From contig PYIU01000002.1 of NCBI GenBank assembly GCA_003415625.1, forward strand, positions 6,944,001-7,008,000: a stretch of DNA of 64,000 nucleotides, written 5' to 3'. The notes under the pieces were generated by a model. The model made no database searches. It was not told the origin of the DNA and worked only from the letters and a program-made list of their open reading frames with translations. The position numbers and the translations under genes were made by a program. Numbering within the stretch: the first letter of the stretch is position 1; each line of letters begins with the position of its first letter. Origin of the DNA: Aquanectria penicillioides (Eukaryota > Ascomycota > Sordariomycetes > Hypocreales > Nectriaceae). Shown piece by piece: positions 19,566 through 30,179 of this stretch.

Positions 19566-22500
19566 TCACGCCCTCTGCGTGTAGTTGTTCTTCCACTCCT
19601 CAATCTTCCTCCGTCGCTCCTCGACCTTGCGCTCAAACTCGGCCACCTTCTCGAGGCGCTCGCGGTCTTCCTCGGCCTGCTTGGCGGCCTCGGCAGCCTT
19701 GCGGCGGACCTCCTCACGCTTGAGCTGATCGGGGCGGCGCTCAGCAATGTCACGGGGACGGTAGTCGCTGAAGAACTTCTTGAGGACAATTTCAATGATG
19801 AAGCAGGCGGCGTAATCGAGGACCATGACGCCGACCATGTTGTACTTGAACTCCTCGGAGAAGGGAACGAGCTTCATGCCCTCATTGATCTCAGGGACGA
19901 GCTCGAGGGCACAGACGAAAGCAAGAGCCGACACACCAACGATGCCGTAGTACATGGTCTTGTTCTCAGAGAGAGACTCACGGAAGGGGCGGCCCTGGTA
20001 GTTGATGGCAAAGGTGGAGATCTGCTGGATGAGCTGGAGGAGATAGACGGCGGAGTTGAGCAGCGAGGGAGCGAACTCGGCCTCTAGATCGACATCATCG
20101 GAGCGACTGTGATGGGCATGATGTTAGTCAAATGTTCTGATTGCGACGAATGGCGATGCGGCTAGGAGACTTACGGATCAAGGCGCTCACAGAGTCGGGC
20201 AATGTAAATAAGAGTGACAATGTGAATGGCAAACTGGCCCAGAATGGAACCGATGATGTAGACGTTGAAGATGTTGGGCTGGGGACGCTCCTTGCTGAGG
20301 CCCTCGACGACACGGGCACGGGAGATGCTGAGGAAGCAGACAGACATGAGCATTCCACTGATGGTGTACTGCGCATCACCAAACTTGATGCCCTCGAGGT
20401 ACAGGACGGACAGCGAATAAGCGCTGATAAGACAGTTGAGCGCAAGAATCTTGTACATCTGGATGGTGGCGACGAGAGTGCATCGGCCCTGGCGGATGAT
20501 GTTGGGAACGGCAATGACGTTGCGGAGCTTCGAGGTGAAGGGAGCGGCGACGGAGGCATCACCGAGCTTGAGCGTGGGTGGCTCGTCGTCTCCCATCTCG
20601 GCCTCCATCATGCCCGAGGCAAGCTTGTCGGCGAAACCAGCGGCCTTCTTGTTGGCCTCGGCCTGGCGAGATTCTTGGGCGGTGAGGATGCTCTGGGCGG
20701 CGGGCGAAGTGATGGTTTCAATGGGGAAGCCCTGCTGGATGACGTAGTCCTCGGGAGTCATGTTCTTGGCCTTGGCCTCGCGCTCGACGGCCTTAAAGAA
20801 TTGAGGGTTGGTAGGGCCAGGGGGGTACAAGTGAGCAATCATCAGGGGCACAGGGGGAGCGGGCTGGTTGAAGCGCTTCATGAGATCGATCTGCTTCTGG
20901 TACATTTCCTTCATCTTGGTGTTGCGGGCGTGCTCGGCGATGCGGGTCAGATCATCCTTGGTTCCGTTGAGAAGAGCGATACCAATGTGGGCTTGCTTGA
21001 GAGCACCGACATCGTTGGTACCGTCACCGGCCATCAGAGTGTAGTAACCCATATCCTTGAGACCGAGGAGGATGTCTTCCTTCTGCTTGGGCGACACGCG
21101 AGCGTAGACCCAGGTGTATCGAAGGATTGAGTTCCAAGCAGCCTGACCCTTGAACTTGGCAAGGGCGTAACCGGTAACACAAATATCCTTTGTGCGCAGA
21201 ATCTCGGGGTCAATGGGCTTGGTAGGGTCAACGTCGATGCTGATCTTATCGTCGACGCTCTTCCAGACGAGTCTCTCACCCTTGTTGTCCTCAGGGGCAT
21301 CCAGGATAAGAACATCGCGATCCACAATCTCGACCTCGCGGGCAACGTGAACAGCAGTAAGAGGGTTGTCACCAGTAATCATGACCACACGGTGGCTGCT
21401 CTCATTCAGCATCTGGACGGCTTCCTTGGCGTCTTCCTTGAGAGGGCAGTGCAGAACGAGGAAACCGGCAAAAATCAGGTCGCACTCAACCTTCTCGCGC
21501 TTCAAGTCGTTGATCCTGGCGGCGCCGAGTTCGGAGTCAATAGTAAGCTGCTTGTAGGCAAGGGCCAAGACACGAGAGCCTTTGCGGGTAAAGTACTTGT
21601 AGGTCTCCTCATAGTCTTCAGGGACGACGGTAAGCATCTTCATAATGGTCTCGGGTGCACCCTTGACACCAGCAAAGGTACCCTTGATTCGGTGGCCAGT
21701 CTTGGAATCGACGCCGTGCACCATGGCGATGGAGCTCTGACGCTTGAGGGCTGAGGAGAACTGGAATCGACGCTTGATCTGGACAGTACCGTGAGTGCTA
21801 CCCGCCTTGTTGGTGCTCTGGAGGAGGTCGTTCTTGCTGAGGGTCCAGCCGAGGGAGGTCAGCGTGGCCTTCTCCATGGGGTCACCGACAATTTCTCCCT
21901 CATCGAGTTTGACCAGGGCATGAGCAGTGGCGAGAACCAGTTTGGTTTCCATGGTAGTCTCCATGACGGGAACAATGGTAGAGTGAGCGCCGTCGGCCTC
22001 CTTGGTGTCCTTGATCTCAGAGTGACCCAGGGCAAGACCGGCAATACCCTCGACAACGAGGTCCTCGCCAGTCAGGGTTCCCGTCTTGTCAAAGCAGGCA
22101 ACATCGACCCGGCCGGCAAAAGGGATACGGAAAGGCTCAGTGCAGAAGATGGCAAGCTTAGCCAAAGCGGCCAGGCTGGTGTTAACGGCCAGACTCAGTT
22201 CCATGGGCAACTCGGGAGGAACGACACTGGTGACAATCAAGACACAGTCGAGCAGGAGCTTGGAGCGCTTGCGGTCCTTGCGAACACCTTCATCCCAAAC
22301 GTACCAAGACGCGGCAATGGCGAAGATCAAGAGGAAGAGAATGAAGAAGAGGGCCTCGGCGTTGTTGGCGGAGACACGCTCAGTCGAGTAGATCATGGTT
22401 CGCACGAGGTTGCCCTGAGAAGTCTCGAAACCGGTCTTCATGACAATGGCCATGGCGCCGTTGTCGGGAGGGGTAGGAACGCGAGAGGAGAGCTTAGGCT

Positions 22501-23675
22501 TCTCCTGGTCAGGGTTTCCGTGAGTAACCTGAAGGACCTTGGTGCCACCCCAGAGGAAGGCATTCTTGTCGAGACCCTCGGTGTCGATGGGGGCATCGGC
22601 AGGACGGAGCTGGATGGAATCTTTGAGCAGGGGGGTACTCTCGCCGGAAAGCATGGCCTCGTTGACGATGGCAGTGCCCTCAACAAGAAGCATATCGCAA
22701 GCAACACCACTGTCCTCCTTGGTACGGCCGACAGAAACCAGGTCGCCGGGGAGGAGCTGGTCGCTCTGAACTTCGGTCCATTTGCCCAGACGGAACACCC
22801 ACATGTCGTAGGGCTTGATGCTCATACCTCGGAACTCGACGAGGGTGCGCTGACGCTGCCAGACGACGGTGCTTTCGAACGCGACAAGCATGAAGAGGGT
22901 GAAGAGGGAGTAGTACCAGTACTCATCGAGCATCCAGAGACCAACACAGAAGATCTGGAAGACGAAGAAGGGGGCAACGGCGTGCTCCTTGAAGAGCTCG
23001 GTAAAGGTCGGCACAGGGATATCGAAGGTGTTGGGGCCATAGTGCTGCTCAATGCGGGTGAGCTCGGCCTGCTTGTCGATTCCGCGAGAAGTCTGAAAGT
23101 GGCCGATGGTGGGCTTGGGCTCGATGTCGATGGCATATTGCAGGGTGCTGAAGGACTTGGTTTCGGGATCGAGGAGGAAGCGACGCTTCTGGAAGAGGAA
23201 CGAGGTGTTGGTCTTTCCGCCAACCTGCAATACGGGGAGAGGCCCGATTAGTCTTTTTTTTCTTTTCTTTTGCGCATGTGAAATAGGCAGGGGGTATGGG
23301 ATGAGGGGGATGTCACACCTTGTCGCGAATCAACTTGCAAATCTCGGCAGAACCGGCGTTGGCGATGGGCATGACCTTGATGAGCTCGGCATCGTCGACG
23401 GAGGTGGCCTTGGAGGCCTTGAACTTGCCCTCAAGGTTGACACTCCAGTGGGTGCTAAGCCAGACGAGGGACTGGACAGTGATGATGGCGCCGCACCACA
23501 CGACGGTCCATTCCTGGGCACCGATGTGCTTCGCGTAGAGCTCGGGGGTGAGGTAGTAGCGGAGGAAGATGGGCCAGACGATGACGAAGGGCCAGACGTA
23601 GGCGTGGAAGTGGAAGGGCAGCGGGCGCAACAGCTCCGCGTCCTTTATCTGCGGGTTGTCGACGAGGGGCGCCAT
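19566..23675 (-). CDS. SPF1: P5A-type ATPase SPF1, ER transmembrane-helix dislocase (1315 aa, 3 exons)
   Basis: Exons 23319-23675, 20175-23224 and 19566-20106; introns of 94 nt (GTGTGA..CAG) and 68 nt (GTAAGT, CTAAC branch, CAG) restore one frame. P5A ATPases sit in the ER membrane and remove mis-inserted tail-anchored or signal-like helices; older work described manganese or sterol effects. Seen: the phosphorylation motif DKTGTLTGEDL, the P5A signature PPELPMELSLAVNTSL in the helix before it, actuator-domain SGESTPLLK, nucleotide-domain TGDNPLTAVH, and the hinge MAGDGTNDVGALKQAH. The N-terminus has the extra paired hydrophobic segments of the family (WPFVIVWPIFLRYY; TVVWCGAIITVQSLVW). The C-terminus after the last membrane helices is a long charged coiled coil (about residues 1240-1315). 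Yeast Spf1 has 1215 aa; the larger size is usual in filamentous fungi. Confidence 0.97.
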
Positions 23676-24534
23676 GATGAGAGACGGCTCTCAACGGGGC
23701 GGACAGCGACGACGGCGATGGTCGGGAGAGATGGAAGAGGACGGATTAGAGACGCGCAACCATCGACGAGGTGGATTGAAGAAGGGACAATGAAAAGAAG
23801 AAGGAGAGGCCGACGAAGAAGGAAAACAAGAAGTGGCAAAGGCGACCGGGGGGCGATCGATCGGTCGTCGAGAGGCTGACGTTCTGCCCTTGGAGGGTTG
23901 ATGGAGAACGAAAGGCGAAGTCGTGATCTGTACTTTTCGGGGCAATGAGGCGGCTCTAGTGACCAATTGGGGCAGGTGGGCGGGCAGCCACCTCCGATGG
24001 GGAAAGGGTTCCTGTGTGTGGGTGGGCAGCCGCGCCCGCTAAGTGTCCTCTAACATGCGCTGAATTACGGGGCTCATGAGCACGTCTTTGTCCCCTAACC
24101 CCCTGTCTCATCCACTGTAAATGAGCCCGCGGCAGAGGCGGGCCGGCTGCCCCTTGGAAGCAGCCTGAGGTCACCACGTGATATCATTGGGCCGTTTCTC
24201 TCCGCTTCTCGGTCTTCCAGCCCTGTCCATGGCATTCTCTTTGGCTTCCTCTGAGAGGCGATGGCAACATGACACCACTTTGATAACACACTACAAACGT
24301 TCCTGGATGGATCGGCAGGATATACGCACCTGCCGTTATTAGTTTCATTTCTTGTTCGAAGAGCCTTCTCTCTGCTTCTCTATCTCTCGCTTTTGCACAT
24401 TGTTGTGCGATGAATCGCTTGATTGGGTGCGCAAACTAAACCATCAACACGTTTATCAATCCACACATCTGCGTATATACGTCTTTGCAGTTCATCTCAA
24501 CCCATGCTTCCACGCACCCCATCCCTCCCTCTTC
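23676..24534. other. Intergenic, 860 nt (SPF1 promoter)
   Basis: Upstream of SPF1 and downstream of the carboxylesterase gene. The first 300 nt are purine-rich on the plus strand, as expected for a pyrimidine-rich leader of the minus-strand SPF1. No coding potential is seen. Confidence 0.5.
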
Positions 24535-26235
24535 TTAGCTGCAGTATCCATCGTCAACTGACTTGCTCACAAACTGAACCCACTTGCTGTCTTCAGCAAA
24601 CACGGCCAACGTGTCCTTTCCCACTTGGTACTTGGGCCACACTGTGCCTTTGCCGTCGGTGGGGTTCTTCTTGGGGTTGGATGCAAACGAGAGCCAGAGA
24701 GCTGTCCATGGTCAGTGCTGCACAGACACAAACAATACAAGTTTTGGGGATAAACAAACCTTCCATGCCGTAGCTGACTTCCCACTCGAACTCTGTCGAG
24801 TTTCCGCGATACTCGTAATGTGTGCCAAAGAGGAGTGGGAGTTCCGCTAGAAACCAGTCAGTCAGTTATCATCCACAACAGGATCTGGGGGGTGTGAGAC
24901 TATACCGCTGTGGGTTGCCCCAATCCAAGGCAGAGGCGAAATGTTGGAAAAGTTGCCCGAGTAGTGATATCGATATGTCGTGTAGCCGTACTTGACTCGG
25001 TTCCTAATCCGCACGTTATTATTTTTGTCCCCGGTCGAGTTGGCGCACCTCCACTTACTGGATCTCCTTGGAAACCGGGCATACAATAGCGGCCAATCCA
25101 ATCTGCCACTGTGCCTCCGACACGCCACTTGCGTTGTATGTTCCAAAACCAGCGCCCTCATTGGCGTTGTTACCCATGATCCATGGCTATTTTGAACTTG
25201 AGTTAGTTTTCCTAGTCCCCACAACCGGGAGCGCAAGCCTACCTCTTTCTTGGATACGAGACCCCTTGCCATGCGATCCGTCGTGTTGGAAAACGCCGTG
25301 ACGTTGTCTCCAACAGGCGTGAAGCCCAGACCACTGCTGGAATAGGCACTCTGAATCTTGGTCCCATTGGCCTTCTGCATGCAAATAAGTTCCTTCGTCC
25401 CGTCGAGTCCACCGCAACCAATCAGCTTGGCGAGCGCGCTGAAAGTGGTATAATTGCCCGCCGTCTTCGTCAGAGTGCTTGTTGCACCAGAATCCATGAT
25501 GAGAGCCTTGACGATGAGATCATTGGGGTATGCGTAGCCGTACATACCGACCGATGCCGATCCAGCAGACTGACCCCAGAGAACCATCTGGTCGGGGTTT
25601 CCTCCAAAGGAGGCAATGTTGTCTTGCACCCACTCAACGACGAGGCGCTGATCTAGCAAGCCTACATTCTGGTGTGCGCTCTCAGCGTTGGGGAAGCCAA
25701 ACACGTTGACGCGATAGTTCATGGTGACAACAATGTGCGATTGAGTCCTCTGAATCCACTTGTCGGGAATCTTGTACAGCGAGTCCGCACCGCCACCGGT
25801 AAAGCCACCGCCTGGGATGTAAATGAACACAGGCAGCTTCTTGTTGGTGGGATTGAGGGGCGCGTAGACATTCAGATACAAGCAATCCTCAGACTGCCCG
25901 CCGTTGATGAGGAACTCGGGCATTTGCTCGGTGTACACAGTCGGAGAGTTGCTGATTTGCTGCATGCAAGACGGCGCATATTTTGTCGTCTTCAGAGCCT
26001 TGGAGGAGTATTGGCGCTTCGGAGGCTTGAATCGGAGGGCATCCACCGGGGGCTCTGCATACGGGACACCGAGAAATTGACGAACAGCAGGGGCGGTTGA
26101 GTTGATGAATCCTGTGAGCTGACCGCTGCTCGTCTTGATCACCAAGGAGGCGCCATTGCTGGGCTTTGAGGATTCAACGCCTACAGCGCAGAGGCTGGTG
26201 GCTAGGCCGAGGATTTGCGTCCAGGAGAGTTGCAT
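24535..26235 (-). CDS. Secreted type-B carboxylesterase/lipase (490 aa, 5 exons)
   Basis: Exons 25243-26235, 25059-25186, 24906-25003, 24760-24846 and 24535-24701; the four introns are 55-59 nt and frame is kept throughout. Start chosen at 26235 so that the protein begins with a signal peptide (MQLSWTQILGLATSLCAVGV); an upstream in-frame ATG at 26268 would bury it. Seen: oxyanion loop IPGGGFTGG, SEDCLYLNVYAP (type-B signature 2), nucleophile elbow GQSAGSASVGM, acidic residue in NNANEGAGF and catalytic His in GATHSAELPLLFG. Six or more NxS/T sites fit secretion. The family hydrolyses carboxylic esters, including lipids, feruloyl or xenobiotic esters; the substrate cannot be told. Length is a little under the usual 540-580 aa, mainly in the C-terminal half. 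It opens an accessory block of alpha/beta hydrolases. Confidence 0.9.
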
Positions 26236-26333
26236 TGTGTCAACGAATCCGCAGAGTCTTGTTCCCAAAGAAGCACCGAATCACCAGTGGTCTCTGATGA
26301 AGGATCGTGTTACATTGTAGAAAGTCTTGGCAG

Positions 26334-26341
26334 TTTATATA
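26334..26341 (-). promoter_or_regulatory. TATA box of the carboxylesterase gene
   Basis: TATATAAA on the minus strand, 99 nt before the chosen start codon, consistent with a short leader. Confidence 0.5.
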
Positions 26342-27615
26342 GTCGCAGAGAGCCCGTGAAAACCACGAACTGATTGCCATTGTGAAAAGTCTTGAAGTGG
26401 ATCGAGGTTAGGCGGTGTTCGTCAATTTCCCCAGCTTTTGGAAGAACATTTATCATTTAGTTTATTTAACTTTATTAAAATGGCGAAGGTAGCAATGGAA
26501 TCGGTCGATTTGGTGGTTCGAGGAGAAAATCCCGAGGCAAACGAAGGGCCTTGCGGCAGGGGGAAGCGGAAGCCGGCCAGGAGATTGTGCTGTATATAGA
26601 ACTTCCCCCGCGATGTGGCCCTGATGCGGGGAAAGATGCAGGGGAGGGTAAAGGTTTATTCCCCCATCTCTCGTGTGCAAAATGCGGGGTTGGGAAAATC
26701 AAGGATCAACCCTTCCCGCAATTTCCTGAACATGGGAAAGCTTCGAGAGAAAGAGAGGAGAGCTATTGTGCCGAGGAATAATGGCCTACTTGATTGGAGC
26801 TCGTTAGTTCGTTGCGAGCTGGTGGGACTGTTGCAAGCTAGGAAGACCCTAGCTGATTGGGCTCGACTCATTCGACAATTGCTACACCTGGAGTGATATG
26901 TTCAGATGAACGCGACCGGTGAATTAAAAAAGGCACCGGAACTGTTCATGCCGAGTTGAGAAGTGGTGTTGGGGATGGGGACCAACTGTGCTAGGAAAAG
27001 GTGCGGGCGGATGGTCCCCTGAAATCCCGCAGATCTGGAGAAGCCAACACCTTCAGAGATTCAAAAAATTGGCCCGAACATTACAAATCTTCAGAATTGC
27101 CCGTCCACTTATCTTGAAATACACACTGCGAACAGTTGTTCGGTGTGAGTCATGGGGCGGAATTTCTTCGACAATTGTGCCGTGCCCACTTCATCCTTCG
27201 CCTTGAATAGAGGGGCATGTACCACCGTGAATTTCATCCAAAAGTGGGCATCCCAGACTAGATGCCCAGCGTTCAATGTGCGGAAAGCGCAGGGGTTTCA
27301 AAGATTGAGAATAACCAAGCGCGATTTGTCATTTTTCTCATCGTTGAAGCATGAGCATAACCGTGTTTTGCTGATTATGGCCCACTGCTAGGTATTCAGG
27401 TTGAAGCCATTCTCCAAGTTCCCTCATCCATATGGGGCCTCCAAAGTTGTCGCACAATACGTTACTTACGCCGATTTGTGAGGAGTTGGCGCAAAGACGT
27501 CTGCACACTAGAGACTGTCAGAAAATGTCAGCATTATCTGGAGAAATCCCCCCTTGAAACCATAATACCCATGTTTGCGTATTGCTGATTTAGGATCACT
27601 TGGCCGACAGAATCA

Positions 27616-27641
27616 CGTTGGTACTTCGCGTTGGTACTTCG
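27616..27641. repeat. Perfect 13-bp tandem repeat upstream of the HSL-type hydrolase
   Basis: CGTTGGTACTTCG occurs twice back to back, about 200 nt upstream of the start codon at 27841. It could be a paired regulatory site or a small replication-slippage duplication. Confidence 0.6.
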
Positions 27642-27840
27642 TGCGACGCCTCACATTCGCAATATTGATAATTTGGATCGAGGAATTAGACCCAACCCTG
27701 TTAGCCACAATTGAAACAGACACATATCGTGAAGATAAAGAGGGAGTCCTGTCGTCGGAAAATGTCATGAGGCACCAATTCCAATCTGTATCATTGACAA
27801 CAGCGTTCTTTTAACTCTTCGCACCTCCAACCTCGTCAGA

Positions 27841-28812
27841 ATGACTGGACTAGTTTACGATCCCGAGTATGCCAAAATCATTGAGCCTCTGGCAAACCGC
27901 CCGCAACCCCCAACACCCAAGACGGCGCTGGAATTGAGAAAAGGAACCAATGCATTTCTCGCACAAATAATGCCCAAAATTGCGGCAGGCGACAAGATCC
28001 AACAGACCAAATTCGTGGTCAAAAGCTTTGACGGCGCCGAGATTGAACTCCGCCGCTTCGCGACTGAAGAGCACATCACCGCCTCATCGCCTCAGCCTGC
28101 TGTCATTTCTGTCCATGGAGGCGGCATTGTTGCTGGCACTGTAGAAATCTGCGCGGGCATGTCAGCCAAAGCTGTACTCGACGGTGATCGCCCTGTGTTC
28201 GCTGTCGAGTATCGCCAGCCCCCCGAGCATCGTGCTCCAACAGCAGCTGAGGATACTTTCGCTGCCTACAAATACCTCGTTGCGCACGCGAATGAGCTCA
28301 ACCTCGATCCTGCTAGAATAGCTATCAAAGGAGAGAGCGCAGGGGCGGGAATCGCAGTCGCAGCAGTGCTTATGGCCAGAGATAGGAATTTCAGCCCTGC
28401 GCCAGCAAAGCAGATTCTGGTCTACCCTATGATCGATGATAGGACAGATTACCCTCCAGACACCAAGTTCTTGAGTCTAGTTTCGTGGCCCCTCGACAAG
28501 AACAGGTTATGCTGGGGAGCGTATATTGGAGAGGACAAGGTAGGCAAGCCAGAGGCTGATGTATCGCCGTATGCTGCGCCGGCGAGGGCTGAGTCTCTCA
28601 AGGGCTTGCCGTCGACATACATTGATGTTGGATCTCTGGATTTGTTCCGTGAAGAGGCTCTCGAGTTCGCACGACGTTTGATGCAAGATGACGTCGAGGT
28701 TGAGTTCCACCTGTGGCCTGGTGTGCCGCACGTTTTTGATTTGGTTGCTGTTGGGTCCAAGGTGCAGGCAAAAGCAAGAGAAGCCAGGGCTGCGGCTCTG
28801 AAATCATTTTGA
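27841..28812 (+). CDS. Alpha/beta hydrolase, HSL-type esterase (323 aa)
   Basis: Single-exon gene of typical family length (about 310-340 aa). Seen: the oxyanion-hole motif VISVHGGGIVAGT, the nucleophile elbow IKGESAGAGIAVA (GESAG, Ser near residue 168), the acid-containing segment STYIDVGSLDLFREE, and the catalytic His in WPGVPHVFDL. These are the marks of the hormone-sensitive-lipase group (alpha/beta hydrolase fold-3). There is no signal peptide or membrane segment, so it is probably cytosolic. Such enzymes cleave short acyl or aryl esters and often serve detoxification or secondary metabolism; the substrate is unknown. It lies divergent from the type-B carboxylesterase and convergent to a dead epoxide-hydrolase-like gene. 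Confidence 0.9.
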   Translation: MTGLVYDPEYAKIIEPLANRPQPPTPKTALELRKGTNAFLAQIMPKIAAGDKIQQTKFVVKSFDGAEIELRRFATEEHITASSPQPAVISVHGGGIVAGTVEICAGMSAKAVLDGDRPVFAVEYRQPPEHRAPTAAEDTFAAYKYLVAHANELNLDPARIAIKGESAGAGIAVAAVLMARDRNFSPAPAKQILVYPMIDDRTDYPPDTKFLSLVSWPLDKNRLCWGAYIGEDKVGKPEADVSPYAAPARAESLKGLPSTYIDVGSLDLFREEALEFARRLMQDDVEVEFHLWPGVPHVFDLVAVGSKVQAKAREARAAALKSF

Positions 28813-28989
28813 GTGTCACACAATCATCTGGCTCATAAATTATATGTTAGAATCGCGGTTTAATTAAATGGCTTAAGAACGAATTGATTGCTTCCATATA
28901 CCTGAGCCCCGATAGTCTGCATCGATTTATCCATAGAGCCCTAAATAATTCTAATCTCCTCCCTATGTTATATTTCCAAACCTGTTACT

Positions 28990-29864
28990 TCAGTTTTGAA
29001 GATTTCTGTTCAAAAATACCGATAAAATCTCTGATATTCTCCCAGGCTGGCCCTCGAGAGGGAAATGACCCACGTTCTGGACAATATGGAACGCTCTGCC
29101 TGGTAGAGCGCTGTGCGATTGTGCGCCCAGCCCAGCCCACTACTTGCCAAGTATCGTTTTCACCCCAGATAACTTGAACAGGTAGTTTCATCAGCTCGCA
29201 GAGCCGTCCAGAGATTTCCATATTGTGCTTCGGATCGTAATGTCTGAACTGGTACTGGAACAAACTTGGTTGGCCCATCGGGCCTGAAATATAGTCTAGA
29301 TAGGTATTCAGGCCTGAGGTTGAGAGATTTTCCGGATTCTGCACAGCAAAAAGAAGCCAATCTTTGAAATGAATTCCATGTTCATTGTCTTTGGTTTTGA
29401 TGAGAGTCTCCAAGCCGCCCTGATCTGCTCCTTTGTTCGCTTCGAAGGATAGCTATCGAAGCTGACGACGTCAATGAGAGTCAATGATCGTACCTGATCT
29501 TGAGAAAATATAGAAAAGCGATAGTATAGAAAGGCGTTGTGCAATACCGCCACCGATATCGTGAGCGACAATAAGATCGCTATCTAGCTCCAAGGAGGCT
29601 AGAAGACCCTCAAGGATAGGAAACTTGACCAGACATGGACGTGTCGGTCTCAGGGTTCCACGGCCATTCCGAGACCCCAAAACCAAGGAGATCAAAGACA
29701 TCAACTTTGAAGCCTGCTTAGACGAGTTTCGGGATAATGTTACACCAGATGAGTGATGACGGCGGGGTGCCGTGTGTGAATACGACTGGTTCACAGGCGC
29801 TGCACACGCCGTAAGTGATTCGGTTGCCGTTGAGAAGGGCATTTTCAGTAGTAATCGGCTGCAT
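28990..29864 (-). pseudogene. Alpha/beta hydrolase (epoxide hydrolase/haloalkane dehalogenase-like) pseudogene
   Basis: From the ATG at 29864 the sequence reads as a normal small alpha/beta hydrolase, but no single frame survives. The start of the protein (ENALLNGNRITYGV, then FTHGTPPSSLIW, an HGxP-type oxyanion motif) is followed by an in-frame TAA at 29718-29720; coding continues (VDVFDLLGFGVSE) until an apparent one-base insertion near 29610, then in another frame (LDSDLIVAHDIGGGIAQRL, nucleophile Asp elbow), then a third frame after an imperfect 16-nt duplication near 29500-29530, and after LPVQVIWGENDTW a further shift before the His-containing end (VQNVGHFPLEGQPGR). At least four lesions, none explained by a splice-site pair. 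The last large open piece is 28985-29413. The intact family members are 270-300 aa. It is a recent wreck: the parts are still easily aligned to one fold. Confidence 0.85.
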
Positions 29865-30179
29865 TATTGTAGTTGAAGAGAATTGGTATGCCCTTCTTCA
29901 TATTCTCCGTTGTGGTCGTGTGGTATACATAGACCGGCATTATTAATAGAGATTCTATCATCCTCAAGGGCGTAAAATTGGGTCTAGATGTATGTTACTT
30001 AATCGCAGATGCTGTTGGACTGAAGAGAATTGGAACTTGCACGGTGAGGAAGAAGACCATAAAGCTCAATGAGGGTATAAGAATGACTGAAACAGCTTAA
30101 GAAAGAGCATGTTGCTAAGTTGACATAAATTTTGCGTCGAATCTGCCAAGCTGGCTCTCTCATCGCGGTGTGGGTTTCA
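29865..30179. other. Intergenic, 315 nt
   Basis: Between the hydrolase pseudogene and the methyltransferase 3' end; AT-rich, nothing seen. Confidence 0.4.

Larger units (their letters stand above)
26236..27840. other. 1.6 kb divergent intergenic region between two hydrolase genes
   Basis: Shared upstream region of the minus-strand carboxylesterase and the plus-strand HSL-type hydrolase. It holds the esterase TATA box and a perfect 13-bp tandem repeat at 27616-27641. No supported ORF. Confidence 0.5.

Noticed and set aside
20141..23251. Long plus-strand frames (329 and 486 aa) opposite SPF1
   Set aside because: They mirror a highly biased, clearly functional gene on the other strand and show no domain.
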